This document shows, piece by piece, positions 51,501-64,000 of a stretch of DNA of 64,000 nt. Under the pieces are notes generated by a model. It had not been told where the DNA came from. It saw only the letters and a list, made by a program, of their open reading frames with translations, and ran no database searches. The translations under genes were made by a program, and so were the position numbers. Source of the stretch: Xiphydria camelus (taxonomy: Eukaryota > Arthropoda > Insecta > Hymenoptera > Xiphydriidae); NCBI GenBank assembly GCA_963678675.1, contig OY783198.1, positions 23,546,684 to 23,610,683 of the forward strand. Direction: 5' to 3'. How positions within the stretch are numbered: the stretch's first letter is position 1; every line of letters begins with the position of its first letter.

Positions 51501-52377
51501 TAAGGTGGGAGGTACTCGACTCCGCTTGTATTTTTTTCTTCCGAAAATACATTATTTCTCCCCTCTCTACCATCTATACTTACGCTGGTTCGACGCAAAG
51601 GATTTCACTCGGTAGGACTTTCTCTGCCGAGTTCAACCTGATCCTCGATTCTTCGAGTAACGGGCGTTGCTCGAGCAAAGCGGCTCAACGGTAAAAAAAA
51701 AAGCTTTCATTCCGAATACCACTTCAATATCCATCGCACGGGCGTTGGGATCGAGAGTGGAAGCGGGCGGAGGCAGCGTTTCCCTCGCAAATTGTCGTAT
51801 TTGCTGTTGATTCTTTAAATTCAACGTCTACCTACTGCGAATATCGCGTTTCGGAGAGTGTCCCGACGAGGGGAGCACCGATGCGATTGCGAGCTCAACA
51901 TGCAAAGAAGGAATTACATCGAGCGAGTGGAATTACTTCTCGAGGGGTGAACGCGGGGGGCTCGGACTTTTATTTTTCATCTCTTTCCAAATACCCTTCC
52001 CTGGAAGAGATATCGGCCACGCCGCAGAGTCGCGTCCCCCTCGCGATGTAACTCGTAGATATAACGGGTTCGAGTAAGAACCGAGAGAGCGAAGTCGAGC
52101 GAAAGTGGTACTCGCTGCAAAATTAAAGTGGGAATACGTACCTTGATACCGGAGACTCCGGAGGAAGAGTGTTTCGAGCAATTAAAAATTCATCGCTCGA
52201 CCGTCTCGTCGTCGGTACCGCTTTCGCCGATTCGGGAGAGTACCTTAAATTCAACCGCCCCCGTCTCCTTCTCGTGGCATGCCAGAAGAGCGCACGGATG
52301 ACCGTGGAAAATAATCGACAACCACATCCCATGGAAAACTGATCGTTTCGCCACTTCGCTTAACGGTAATCGCATCT

Positions 52378-52383
52378 TTTATT
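52378..52383 (-). terminator. Poly(A) signal of sarcoglycan
   Basis: AATAAA on the minus strand, about 330 bp after the sarcoglycan stop codon. The 3' UTR is therefore probably 52711 to about 52360. Confidence 0.55.
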
Positions 52384-52711
52384 GATATACAAGATATACA
52401 TTGCAGGGGTAGCGTTGGCGACAATGCTACATACACAGAGATACACTTTGCGTGGAGTTCTCTCACGGGTGGATTCGCACCTAATAATCCTTTACACTAC
52501 AACCGAAAGTCCCCTTCCGGTGTCGCGGATACACGTCCGAGAGTAGTCCAGGACTCTCTTCGTTTCGAATCGAACGAATTGACGCGAGAAGGGACGCCGC
52601 CCGTCCCTTCTCTCTTTCACCGTGTCTTTCGGTCTCTCGTCTCCTTCCGCGAGACCTCGACGAAGGAGTTCTCTTCGACCCCGACGGATCCTGGATCGAT
52701 CCCCGGCGAGT

Positions 52712-53066
52712 CTATCCTCCCTCCGAGCAGACAGTCTTGTCGTCGGCCTGGCAGATGCCGTCGGGCAACGCGAGGAACAGCTTGCCGTTGGCGCAGGCAC
52801 ACAGTTGATAGATCGATTTGTCCCTCTGACTTTGATGCGAGGAAGACGATCGACTGGAGTGTTGCTCCCGAGTCGAGTGACCCTGGCCGAGCGTCGCCGT
52901 CCGGAGACCCTTCAGGAAAACGAACTTCGCGTCGAACTTAACCGCGCCCCCGGTGCTCTGCAGCGTCAGATCCGTCAGGCTGGAAGCGGAGATATTTCCG
53001 GCCCAGGACTCGACGACTATTTGCTGAGGCGCTCTGATCTCCAGTGTCCTCGTCGCCGACTCTAAT
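52712..53066 (-). CDS. Scgdelta: Sarcoglycan coding exon 4 (terminal)
   Basis: Acceptor TCGGCAG, then one base completing Arg217, then 117 codons and TAG. It encodes the end of the extracellular domain, the Ser/His/Gln-rich insert (about 279-298) and the Cys cluster [20 protein letters not shown] followed by DKTVC. The pyrimidine tract of the acceptor is weak, but the protein match carries smoothly across the junction. Confidence 0.93.
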
Positions 53067-56000
53067 CTGCCGACAGATATTTGTCCCCGAGATTATTAGA
53101 CTGTCGTCTGCGAGGTCTGATATCTTTCGCAAAATCCGATCGTTCCTCCATCCGAGCTAACTCGTACGGCGGAAATTATAATGATCGATCTCCTCGTTCT
53201 CGATAACTACGTACACACCGTACGTAGACCTTCGAACGGAGCTCGAACTCTCGCACATACAGCCAACCCCCCCCCCCCCCCCTCTCACTCCGTGCGATAT
53301 ATCATATCTGGCGCAAATCCAATCCTATGAATATAATTTTCCACGCGAGCAAAGTTTTATTGTAATCGTAAATCCGTCTGTAAATTGCCCCGTGCTATCA
53401 ATAACCGCGGCGGCAGTAGTACCCGGCTGCCAGCCGTAATACTGGTACGTATCCACCGTCCCCTGCCCCTAACCCTGTATATGTATACGGTGGTTAGAGA
53501 AAGAGACACAGCGCCACTCCTCCCATCGCGAATGCGCTAACGCCGATGTGTGTATGAGAATGGGATACGCGAGGTCGACGAGACGATGGGAAGGTGCTTC
53601 GAAAAGGAGATAAAGTGGGGGATAGGGGTAGGCGAAGCGGGGGATGACAGAGTTATCGAGTTATCTTCGCGGGAGAAGTAAGTCGACGTTAAAGTAAAAT
53701 TATTTATGGCTGCTGTCTGCGGTTCGATATGTATCTTCGATAAGGTTTAATTTCTCAAAAGCGACAGAGCGAGAGTAATCTCCATTGGAAGCATGATTTA
53801 CATACACACATACGCCGTTCTGATCCAAAAGTAACGCTTGTATGACGTTTGTCGACAACGTCGAAAGTACACCTATGATATTTTACCAGAAAATCTCTGC
53901 ACAAAGTATCCGTATCCCCGTATAGCGTTGCCATGGCAATGGAATGAAAACCAGGACAAAGAACAAGGGTAGAGGGATGTAATTACCTGAGATCGCGTCC
54001 CGATTCCGCCCTGACTAGCGGAGTTTGGACACTCCCTTGGAAGACAGCACCCCCGGCACCTGTTACTCGCAGCATTTCGGCCCCCACTACGACCTCCTCC
54101 TTGTCCGCGGAGAAGAGTACCCCGCCGCGTGGGTCGGTGATTCGAAACCCCCTCGACACGCAGTCCAACCTGTCCTCTCCTGGATGGAAATTGAGAGAAA
54201 GGTGTATTGTACGAAGTTGTCGACCTCTGATTGAATAATTAGGTCAACGATCCATGTCTAGACAGTTCGTAAAAATCATTCCAAGACTTGAGAGAATTTC
54301 AGCAAATGTTCTCTTTCGCATCCCGCGCGAGGGAGAAAATAAGACGAGGAAAATAATTTCTTTCCCTCCTCAGAGTGTCTTTCACTTTTTCTTTGACATG
54401 CAGATCAAAGTACGTGAGAAAAAATATTTTCCTTCTCTCGCGCTTACCAAGGGTGAGTCGAGCCAGGAGTCTCCCGTCGTTCGTCCTAGTCGTGGCAGTG
54501 AAGTTGCTCCAAGACTCCAACATGAGATTTCTCCCTCTTCGAGATCTGACCGAAGACGCAACAAGGGCGTCCAGGATTACCGCCTGCCCTCTGAGCTCCA
54601 CCCCTCCAGGTACTACCCTCAGAGAACCGATACCCTCCTGCAAACAAAGATCGACGTGATGCTTTATTCGTATCTATCGGACATGAGAGAGAGAGAAACG
54701 CGCGCGATACTTCCTTCGCTCTCTTTTTTGGCTCGAAGAAGGAACAAGGTGAGGAAACTCCACACTCACCGGGAAAACTTCCTTTCCCCACCTCTCAACC
54801 GCTCTATCCCCCCAGTCATCATCCTCCCGGCGCAGTCCGAGTAAATCGGCGGAAAAAAGAAGTTCCCCTCACTCCCGCATCGTCGCGGAGTCGAAGGCAA
54901 AGTTGCTCTCCGAGTAAAATTTCGCGGTACATAGACCCTTTTATCCGCGAACGAGAGAAATGTTTGCGTCGTCTGTATTGGTTTCCGATGATTGGCCGCT
55001 CGATCGGAAGCAATTGCCACCACACACGAATACACTACGGGAGGTGGTACCGTTGGAGCCAGTCGCGTTATACACTATTACGATGTGGATGGGTGCGAGG
55101 AGGGTGTGGCGACGGGGGTTCGGGGAGACTCGCTGCTGGGTATACGCCAGCGAAACTGCAAAGTCTAAGCCACCTCTCGCGCGAAGAGGAATGCAAGGAG
55201 GGGGACTTTGTACGGTGCATCGGGCCACTCGATTAGCCAAATCGTTCAGAAAATGGTACCGTCTCTTTTTGTTCCACTTAACGTGGCCGTAAACTCGAAG
55301 GGCGAAACTAATAGAATTGCGAATGTAGCTACTGAGGGTCGCGACACTATCGGGAATACTCCTCATATTCATTCCACGTGATGTGGCTCTATATAAATCC
55401 GAATAAACGATACGTCGAATATTCGAAGTGATTTTCAGCGTGAATTGAAAATTACAGATTGACTGGCATAACGTATGCTCTCGATAGACGAATCGAATCG
55501 GCTTTCCGTCATGGTGACCAGCTTTGGAAAAATTCGAGCACACAGCGCTGTGGTGAAATTTTTCCCTCGGATCGAAATCGAGCTTTCGGTATGACCTAGA
55601 GAGTACCAGAAGCTTTCCAAATATGTTTCAGGTGTTGATGGAGAATTTATCAAAAATCTAATATCTTTGGGAGGTAGAGGATTTATTTATTTATGCACGA
55701 GAAGAGATCTCACTCAGGAGTGACGTCAATTGGGTCTACGGCCAACGTGGGTGGTTAACATCCACACGCAGCAGTTTCTGCGAGGTTGTCAAGGGCTTAA
55801 TACTCCATGTCCCGGCGATTCGATGCAGAGGCCGCGGTACCTAATTTACCGCAGCTAATAATAATTTTCGCTTCCATCACCATAACTCATATTCATACAG
55901 CCGTAACATGCGCGCGTTACGGTCGTCGGACGTAAATTGCGGCCCAATAATTATTAAAATTTATCGACCCGCTGCCACTTTCGATATGCTTGAACGACGC

Positions 56001-59000
56001 GGACCGCTGTTGGACGTTGAAATTCCAATTGGATGAGAATTGATCGCGAGTGAAAATATTTTCGTTTACACCACAAAATTGATTTCCATTCCCGAGGACT
56101 CTATCGCGACGGTATCGTTGAAGCAGCGATGGAAAATCTTCAAAATAACCCATCGCGTTTCTATTTTGAGAGAGAGATATACGCGATTTCTCTGCAGAAA
56201 TTCCAAAAACATCGAGTGCTTCGGACCCGCGAATATCCGAAGTTGATCCGTACCGGCGTGGCTTCGGAGCGTTCCCGGAACGGTACGACGGCGGGTGTAA
56301 TGAAATCCAAATAACACCCGGTATATATCAACGTAACGACCCCCTTAGACGCTGGCTGCCGGTACTCGCCACCCATAAATTAATACAAAGCGCGTTATTT
56401 ACGCGGATTAAATCCCTATTTCACACTCACTACGGCGGGCCCCGCGGGCAGTTAATTTCTTTCGCGGCTCGTCTGCCGCGTGATACGCTTTAACAGGCGA
56501 TGAACGATGCCGTCGTTTATTCGAACGTTTATATATTTTCGAGGAGGTCTGCAGCGCGCACGATTATAGCCGCGGCTCGAGTGCGGGTACCTGTGTAGAG
56601 GAGGGCGGAGCTTATTCGAATCGATGAGCTTAATGAATGAAGCTCCTAAAGTAAAGTAAGGCGTTTACCTTTGCATACTTTTTTTCGTACATCGCGTCAT
56701 GGACATTATTGACGCACCGAATGGTATTAACTTTTAGGAAAACGGCTATAAACGAGTTATTTTTACAAGTCGAAAACTTCTCCCTTCTTTTTTTTAGAAA
56801 AGTCACAGATTCGTGCTATACGTCGCGAGACATTTATAGTACGAATCATCGATAAGGTCTCGATTATTCATAGCGAACGACAAGTTACGATTTCAAAGCA
56901 AAACTGCTCCATCGAATACCACTTCATCCCATAGATAAATGCGCGCCTGTCACGAGATTGTCATCCTTAAAATTATCGGCGATCTTCGTTGCCCACGTCC
57001 GGTCCGATCCACCGACGGTCGATTTAATGGACAACGAGCACGCGTCGAATCTGATTAATATCAACTGGAGCGATGAGCGCGCGCTCGCGAAAACGAACTT
57101 TAATTTCCACGGCGTTCGGGGTGAATTTGTCAGGTTTCGCGGTAGCAGCGGAACGCCACATCCGCTACGTGTTTAGAAGGCAGTCGATAACGCACTGAAA
57201 ATCATGATCACGTCATTCTCGCGCATCGACAAACCACGCACGCACAGCTACGTTTTCTTGTCGGGATATAATAGTTACCTACCCCGCTAAATGTCACTTA
57301 GCCACGTTGCAATAAGTGAGGGTAGCGCATGCAGTTCAACCGTCGCGCCGCGAGACATTCAGCGATTTAATCCTCGCAGCCGCAGCGAGAAAATAAAATG
57401 GGATTGCGCAGTGCCACGAAGGGGGTGGCTCGCGGGTGGTGTTGGTAGTGTTGGTGGTGGTGGTGGTGGCGGTGTGGCCGGGCGAGTCCGCATGGGCGAA
57501 TTACTCGAGGCTAGAAAGTTAGACGACTCTGTCCGGCTGAGGATAATTATACATGCGAGGTGGATTGGCGTGTGAGTGCGTAGGTACGCGATACCTAGTG
57601 TGGCTCGAACAGGACTGGAGAAGCGTACTGGAGAACTACGTATGTACATGGCGGTGTTTAAGGGTGATGGGTGAAGAACAGCAACGTTCACTTCATACAG
57701 AAATAATAATGTCGTACAATGAAATACGACGACGAAGATAATGAGAGATCGACTTTAGAAATTACGAAAGCGACAAATTTAATAGCCTACGATTCAGCGA
57801 CAAATAGGCAGTGAAAAATTGGGGAACGCGGCAATAATAAAGCGAAAGTAAGTCGCGGCTTCCAAGTATCAACGGCTCTGTTTATAAATCTTATCGCATC
57901 TATATACAAACGGCGGAGAGATCTTAGAAAGACACAACGCCAGCGGGCATCGTTAATGTATTCCCTCCCACCGAGCTCTATAATATTCCGCTTCTCCCTT
58001 CCTCGTTCTTCGACCTCGCTTCACCGCCTACCAGCCTCCGCACCCTTCTCCAAACCCTATATCGCCCTGCCCTCCCTACGCGCGCCTTAATGTAATAATT
58101 TATTGTATTTTTCGCCGCCTAATTAATCTTTGCCTCGGAGCTTGAGGTCGCGGTTCACAAAAGGTGTAGGTTTCGGCCGCGAAAGATTTCATTGTGCCGC
58201 CGCGCAACTGCCTACAGATATACCCTTCCGCACGGAACGTACCCACTACGGTACCTTTCGCATCTCTCGAAATACTGTGCGTAGCGGTATTCGTTACAGG
58301 GATCGATCGATATGTCACAGTCGGTAACCGTCTTCAACACAGCGGTCTCGTTATACTGACCGTCGGAATAAGAATTGTCGAGATCCGGCCACGCCCACTC
58401 TCGAGATTTCACTCATAACCTCCCGTACACGTGTATGGAAGACGCTCGAGAAGAAAAATCAAAGCGTCTTTCTCGTTTTGTTTGTTTTCACCGCGGCAAA
58501 ACTCACCAAAAGTACCAACCCGGTATCCCCCTCGGGAAATCTGTTGCTCCTCAAAAACAGCAATATCCTCGTACGAACGCACACCGGAAGGCTATTCCAC
58601 GGCGCACAGTGTATGGGCCCGCCCACTATTGTTCACTGAAAATTCATGCTTCCGTTTCAGCTATATCGTACTTGTACTTGGTGGAAAGGCGGTACTACGA
58701 GGGACGCGCTTTAGTACCGGCAATATACGGGGAACACAATCTATAGATAGGAGGGGTTATGGGATCCAGCGGGGAAGGTAGGCGCGTTGTCCATTCGGGG
58801 TATGACCACACCGTACGCGTTGGCCACTAGTGCCAATATACCACCCCATTCGACGTAGTGCTTGGCGCTATATGACGCACCTATGGTCACTCTGGAACCT
58901 CGAATCTGCCTCCCTTAAATTCTATCGGACTATCTCGCCCGGTCGTTGGAGGAAATCACGCGGGACGGCTTTACGGCCACTTTTTTGGACTTTTTCCAGG

Positions 59001-62000
59001 CATCTCGCTCGGCAGGACCCGGTGAAACTCCGCTGGCGCGAAATCACAACGGCTCGAAGGAAAAATTTCAATGCACCCTTTTAGCAATGCGAGAGGGTTG
59101 TATAGCGGGAACGAGGAAGACATCAGAGCCTATTCGCGTAACGAGCCCACGCGCGCTTTGTTCGCCACCGCGCTCGCACGGCTCATTCGGGACGAATGTA
59201 ACTGCCAATCCTTATATCTGGCGTCCGATTGCTCGAACCGTTCGGTCTTGCGCGGAGCAACGGATCTGGACCGATCGGGATGCTGTATTTCGATTCGATC
59301 ACCCGCACGCGTGCGAATGCCGTTTAGGTCGTTGCTACGTTGCGGATTAAGAAATCGTTGCCCGACGGTTCAACGAACCGAGACCTGCTATTGTTTCACG
59401 ACCGTATACATCGAGCGAGGGTTGGTCCTGAAGAAAGGACGAGAGTGCCGCGCTGTGCAGGGAGGGAGACGAGAAGATTCGTTGCTTGTTCGACTATCCG
59501 TTTAATTACCCCTGCTTCCACCCGAAGAAGAGCCAGCTGGAAGGTGATTGAAATTCCATCCCTTTTTCGGGGAACAATGGCAAAAATAATTCGGGGGTGT
59601 TAAAAAGGGACGCGCGAAGCGAAAGACGGGGCGAATGAAAGAGGGAGGGAAGAAGGGTCAGACCCGTTGAACGACTGACGCGGAATTTTCGAACTTGGCT
59701 CCGCTGACTGACGCAGCGATCTTCCTCGCCTCGCAGATATTCATTCGACGAAGAAATTCATCTACAATTTCGTTCGCGCCCACTTCTCTCGTCGACCGGC
59801 AGTCCACGGCCGGGCGGATCAAACTTTTCCATCTCACCCCGCCGTCGCCATCAGGCGGGATCGGTTCCGCGTTTAATAGAGAAAAATGATTTAATTCTCG
59901 GGGAAATTTCTAGAGAGGGTGCGACGGCGAGTGCGAGGGAGAATCGAGCGGGAAGCGTTGGCCGGCCAATCGATGGAAAGGGTCGTATACTGTCTCGTCA
60001 AATATGAATGGGTGGAGGAGAATGGCGGATAAAGGTGCAAAAGTACGGACATAAAATATTTCCCGGTCCGCCGGTGCATCGCATCCAATTCTCGAGTCAC
60101 CGCCGCCGCTGCGGTGCGGGAGTGGAAAAGTTGGAAAACTGTATCAACGTTGGGAAATTCCTCCGTCTCCGCTTCGACGCCCGTTGCAACGCCCGCGCGC
60201 ATTTCGGAGACACGGATATTTCGAAAGTTGACCGTCGTGCTCGTACGTCACGTTGTTCTCGGTCGTCGCGTATAACGACATCGGTACGTTTCGCCGGTGT
60301 CGTCGAAAGCGCGAGGTTTACGGCGCATCGATTAAAATTTACACGACGACTTCGCCTTTGTCGAAATAGCCAAGGCGGTCGAATCGATGAAAACAGGTTT
60401 TTCCCCCGTACAATGCTTCTTCGCGTATATTCGTATCCACTCGTTTGCCCACTCATTGTTAAGTACGAACAGTTTGACGACGTCTTGATCGAGTCCCTGA
60501 CGTCGTCATCGACACCACTCCCCTCAGGATATACTTATAGATATGGAGCGGTGGGGACGTACTCCCTCCCCGCCACCCTGACTCTTTAAGGGCGTCAGCT
60601 GTGATCGATGTATTTGTTTTCCCCGCGAGAATCCTCGCCAAATAGCGTAGCACGGAGAGGGGAGATCGTCGTTACGATCGTCAAGTTTCGTATTGCAACA
60701 AAGAGGTTTCCCTCTACAATGATTCTACTACCCGCAAAGCTACAATGTTTCCATCCAACGGGAAAGTGATTTCTCGGAAAGTCATTTCCGCTCAATCGTC
60801 TGTGACGCAGACCGCGTAAGCAATTTGACCGGAATAAATAGTCGTTGGGAGTTGCGCTTCTGCGCTATGTATTTCGAAAGATTACATCTCGCGCTACCAA
60901 ACTAAGATCTCTGGGAATACGTAATTGCCGTCAGTTTCTACACGCGAGGTTGAGTACGCACGTGGATACGAACTAGGGGCATCGAACGAAGGCGAGAACG
61001 AGTGTATACGATGCATACGCTCACGAACGCATATACACACGTATGATCCGCACGGGACGCGTATCAGCTGATAGCTGTCAAACGTTTCTGGCTCGCGGAG
61101 CGGCCTTCCTCTCACGGCCGCGCGTACACACACATACACACCGATAGTCGTGTGGTAATAGGCACGATGGGACGAAAGTGAGAAGGGAAGACGTAGAAAA
61201 AAAGGGGAGAACTCGAGAAAACGCAGGAAGAAGGGGCGTGGGAGAAGGCGGTGGGGGGAGAGAAGAAGCAGAGACCTTATATTTCCCATGGGGTACTCCG
61301 GAAGCCCGGCAGCGCCAGACTTCTTACTTACGGATTGATACTCAATTTCTATCGAGTCAAGCCCCCCTCCCCATCGAGGGATCATTGCCCAAGATCGCGC
61401 GCGCGGGTCTCGATTTCGAATAAATTCAATAATATCGACCGATAACGATATCGCCTCCCGAACCGCTCTACGACGCGGCGATTCCCGAACAGATTTTTTC
61501 CCTCCGCTTAAAATCCACTTGATCCGTTTGCAGGTAGGCACATCCGTCGGGACGCGCCTCGATAGATTCAAATGACTCATCCGATCGCTTCGACAGATAT
61601 ATTCTTCGAAAAATATCCGAAAGAAAAAATTGCACTCTACTCGAATCGATTCAATTCAGGCTCGCGGTTACCTCGGTTCCTGACGAGAGATTTCCGCGAT
61701 AACGATACCGGCAATTCCATGAAATTATAATAACCGCCGCCTCCGTGACTCTCACCCCTTCTCGCCCGCTCCTCAACCACCTACAGAGACCTGTTATTCG
61801 GCGAAGGAACTCGAGCGAAACTAATTTTAAGCCGCAAAACAGAAGTCGACTCTAATAGCTGTCCAAAAGTTACAAACCGTTTTCCGCGCTCTCAGTCTTC
61901 GCTCCTCCGATCTCGGATAGGGACCCGAATCGAGTCTTATCAGGAGGTAGGGAGAGGCACAATTGAATTACTTTCTTCCAACCCTTCGTTTTTCAGATGG

Positions 62001-63156
62001 GTCGCGACGACGCGCTGCACGCGATCACGCGACCTCCCATTGAAAAGTTCGCGGTCTATTGATATTACCGTCGGAACGACTCCACGGTGGAATTCGAGTC
62101 CTTATAGATATCTGAGAAGTTTTCCTTTCCGCGAGATAAACCTATCCCCAAATCGTTATATTTTAACGATTGTAAGATGGGGAACGAAAATTGCGTAATA
62201 GAAACTTCCTGATAATACTGCAGGCATTGCGTATGTTCCTCTACGATGTTCCTCTCGTCAGAAGTACAGAAGAAGCTGAAGATTATTTCTGCACCGTTAC
62301 CACAGAGAGCGACAAAATAACGCTTACCGGAGAATGTTTCTCCCACGGTTGCGTGACTCTCTCGGACGGAAGGAACTGCCGCGCGAACGTTGGAAATAAT
62401 TTGTCAGGCGCTCGTCTAACCGTAACTTTTGCTCTTCGGTGAATTTTCCCCTCGGATGAGCCACGCAACGCGAGGCGCCAGAGTTTCTCCGAGCGTCACC
62501 GACTGACGTAACGTCTCGAACGCCTCGCTAAAATGACGCAGTCGTGCCACATCCGCTCGTCGACTCTCTGCCGCCCGGTTCCCCGGGGACATCGCGACTC
62601 TCCGTTCTCCGAGGCGCGAAGCTGCGACTTCTCTAGGACTTTCGAGTTTCTCACCAGTGACTTGCACTGGTGTCGAGCGGCGGGGCGGGAAAGGGGACGT
62701 ACACGGCGCCTCGATAAGCGCCTCGCGGGTTTCGTCGAAGGATACGTACGTACGTAGATATTTCAATGGAAAATTGTCGAAAGGACTCTATCCTCCGTCG
62801 GCGGCGGCGGATAATATCGCAGAAGCGGACGACCGCGATAGGTACGAGGTTGCGTTATCGCGCGGGAGAATCGAAGACGAAGCACTTACGGAACTGAACT
62901 CCATGACTTTGAGGAGCCAGAGTGTGAGTGCCAGATTCAGTATGACCATGACCATCAGTCCCAGGACCAAGGAGTACAGGCATCGCTTCCTCCAACCGTA
63001 GACTCCTAACCTGAATCCGCTGCAGGACGGCGTTTCGTTGTTGGTCGGGGTGCTTCTCGGCGACGACGGACCCGGGGCTTGGTGGACCCCGGTTTGCCTC
63101 GGTATGCTGTCCGAGTTTCCGGGTTCGTTCGACCAGCTCGTCTGCCCTCGTAACAT
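52712..63156 (-). CDS. Scgdelta: Delta/gamma-type sarcoglycan (334 aa, four coding exons)
   Basis: A type II membrane glycoprotein of the sarcoglycan subcomplex of the dystrophin-glycoprotein complex, which links muscle cytoskeleton and extracellular matrix. The coding exons on the minus strand are 63156-62890, 54637-54448, 54179-53987 and 53066-52712. All introns are GT-AG and the phases join without error to 334 codons plus TAG. Residues 1-50 are cytosolic. The hallmark [20 protein letters not shown] begins at 51, and one membrane helix runs about 59-87, ending LLKVMEFSS. The extracellular part has the beta-rich sarcoglycan repeat, with [20 protein letters not shown] from 163 and [15 protein letters not shown] from 203. 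Asn134 (NFT) and Asn241 (NIS) are N-glycosylation sequons. The C-terminal Cys cluster is Cys306, 308, 322 and 330. The length is slightly above the roughly 290 residues of vertebrate delta/gamma proteins because of a longer N-terminus and a Ser/His/Gln-rich insert near 279-298. The single insect gene corresponds to vertebrate delta, gamma and zeta together. Confidence 0.95.
53067..53986 (-). other. Sarcoglycan intron 3
   Basis: A 920-bp GT-AG intron. It contains a 16-base C run (53267-53282). No other coding sequence is seen. Confidence 0.9.
53267..53282. repeat. 16-base poly-C run
   Basis: An uninterrupted C run inside sarcoglycan intron 3. It is read as G in the sense of the transcript. 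Confidence 0.9.
53987..54179 (-). CDS. Scgdelta: Sarcoglycan coding exon 3
   Basis: 193 bases between a CCATCCAG acceptor and a GTAATT donor. It encodes residues 153 (part) to 217 (part), with the most conserved segment of the family: [20 protein letters not shown] from 167, then EMLRVTG and VQTPLVRAE. Confidence 0.95.
54448..54637 (-). CDS. Scgdelta: Sarcoglycan coding exon 2
   Basis: 190 bases between a TTTGCAG acceptor and a GTAAGC donor. It encodes residues 90-152 and the first base of codon 153. It contains the [17 protein letters not shown] segment typical of the family just outside the membrane, and the sequon Asn134-Phe-Thr. Confidence 0.93.
54638..62889 (-). other. Sarcoglycan intron 1 (8.25 kb)
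   Basis: A long GT-AG intron after the membrane-anchor exon. It contains a GGT-rich microsatellite (57451-57470) and many GC-rich chance open frames on both strands, including one of 228 codons at 60894-61580 (minus). No second gene inside it could be supported. Long first introns often hold enhancers, but no motif here is decisive. Confidence 0.85.
57451..57470. repeat. (GGT)n microsatellite
   Basis: A short GGT-rich tract in sarcoglycan intron 1. Confidence 0.8.
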
Positions 63157-63157
63157 T
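62890..63157 (-). CDS. Scgdelta: Sarcoglycan coding exon 1 (start codon and membrane anchor)
   Basis: An acceptor (CTTCGTTTCAG) is followed by one base and then ATG at 63156-63154. The exon encodes 89 residues and ends at a perfect GTAAGT donor. This start is chosen because it is the first ATG after the acceptor and leaves a normal short cytosolic tail. The open frame continues upstream only through intron-like sequence. The acceptor implies at least one 5' UTR exon at higher coordinates. The exon holds the Pro/Ser-rich cytosolic part, the [11 protein letters not shown] stop-transfer-type signature and the single membrane helix. Confidence 0.93.
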
Positions 63158-64000
63158 CTGAAACGAAGAGTTTCTCTTCTTAAAAGGTTTCTCTTTATAT
63201 TCGTATACATGTATATTCGCATTGGCAATGTTGCTTACGTAGAATAATCAAGATTCGTCGGTCGCATCCAGATCGTATTTTCATTACATTTCTTTTTCGC
63301 CTCCAAGGCACGCCAATCTTTCGAATGGCTGATATATGTCGACGACATATATCGCGAGAGACATTTTCACCTTCGTTATACTCAACTATCGACAAGTCCA
63401 CGACGCGACTACCTCGAACGCGCCTCAAGCGTCACGGGGTGGTGCCGAAAAGCACCAAGGCGATTCACCCACCGATTCCCTCGCCCTTTCCGCATATTTG
63501 CAAATTAGTTTCGAGTAATCAGTGTTAAGCCAGCACCCTGGCAGGTTGCGAAATAGTACGAGCTAGTTAACGCCGGGCGCGGCTGGATGGAGAACTTATG
63601 CAAAGCTGCCCGCGGAATGTCTGACATAACTCTGGTCCTAATCCCTGGCCGTGGCTCGACGGCCTCGCCATGGCCCCTTTCTACTCGGCCCACTTCGTAT
63701 ACTCGTTTCAATTTTTCCAAGAACGGACCGGGGAGCGCGGCGTGAGCGGGCTGAAATATTTGATGCTATACCCACTCGCCTCTCGTGGGTAATTATGCCG
63801 CGCGGATATGGAGAGCTTCGTCGCGAAATTTGAATTTCGAAGATAAACCCACGCGGAGATGTCCTCGTTGCGGCGAGGGGGAGGACGAGGAGAAAGGGAT
63901 CGATGAAAGTGCAAGCGCGAACGCCGGAGAACCTCACCTCCTCCTCCACTTAATGAAAACCCTTTAATCCGCGAAGGTTTTTCGGATTCCGGCACGATTC
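63158..64000 (-). other. Probable 5' intron of sarcoglycan
   Basis: This is non-coding DNA upstream of the acceptor at 63158. The promoter and 5' UTR exon should lie in or beyond this stretch, but I could not place them. Confidence 0.5.

Larger units (their letters stand above)
37898..52360. other. Intergenic region between the metallothionein pair and sarcoglycan
   Basis: A 14-kb stretch without a gene that I can support. It contains an (AAT)n/(AAC)n tract (38876-38911), a CAC tract (42771-42794), poly-C/CT and poly-G tracts (46844-46869, 48559-48572) and a perfect 11-bp hairpin at 48273-48310. Open frames of up to 204 codons are GC-rich, Arg/Ser-rich and overlap frames on the other strand. 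A possible signal-peptide exon at 43755 is discussed as a finding only. Confidence 0.5.

Noticed and set aside
60894..61580. 228-codon open frame on the minus strand
   Set aside because: It lies inside sarcoglycan intron 1, has no domain or convincing start, and includes codons read from simple CA/GT-rich sequence.

Overview
This is nuclear DNA from an insect, most likely a hymenopteran. The exons follow animal GT-AG splicing and encode insect or animal families. The sequence is mostly non-coding, has many CpGs and carries many short microsatellites. The order is inferred from base composition and general gene style, not from a species match. All coding assignments come from spliced exons read by eye; most long open frames here are chance frames in GC-rich DNA.

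The left part (1 to about 19.5 kb, + strand) holds the 3' end of a LIM-only gene of the Beadex/dLMO (LMO) type. One exon (11057-11213) encodes the end of the second LIM domain. A terminal exon (18006-18161) encodes an Asn/Pro-rich tail and is followed by a 3' UTR with several AATAAA signals. The exons for LIM1 and the start of LIM2 were not found and probably lie left of the window. The long leading non-coding stretch would then be intron. It contains a 388-bp palindromic, TTAA-flanked MITE of piggyBac type.

From about 19.5 to 32.4 kb I see no credible gene, only repeats, including a cluster of inverted-repeat elements at 25.6-26.1 kb.

The middle (32.4-37.6 kb, minus strand, locally AT-rich) holds two tandem three-exon metallothionein genes. 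The upstream copy (37388 to 35622) encodes 49 residues with 15 Cys. The downstream copy (33427 to 32656) encodes 37 residues with 10 Cys. Both copies have the same intron phases, a TATA-like box about 90 bp before the ATG, and a metal-response-element core at the same place. They also share sequence in the promoter, intron 2 and 3' UTR, so they are a tandem duplication that has since diverged. A weak candidate terminal exon of an unidentified minus-strand gene lies at 37796-37897.

From about 37.9 to 52.3 kb I recognise no gene.

The right part (52.3-63.2 kb, minus strand) holds a complete four-coding-exon delta/gamma-type sarcoglycan gene. It encodes 334 residues and has an 8.25-kb intron 1. 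Its start codon lies one base inside an exon, so a 5' UTR exon should lie further right, perhaps outside the window.

The three loci have unrelated jobs: transcriptional cofactor, metal buffering and muscle membrane complex. Nothing suggests they work together.
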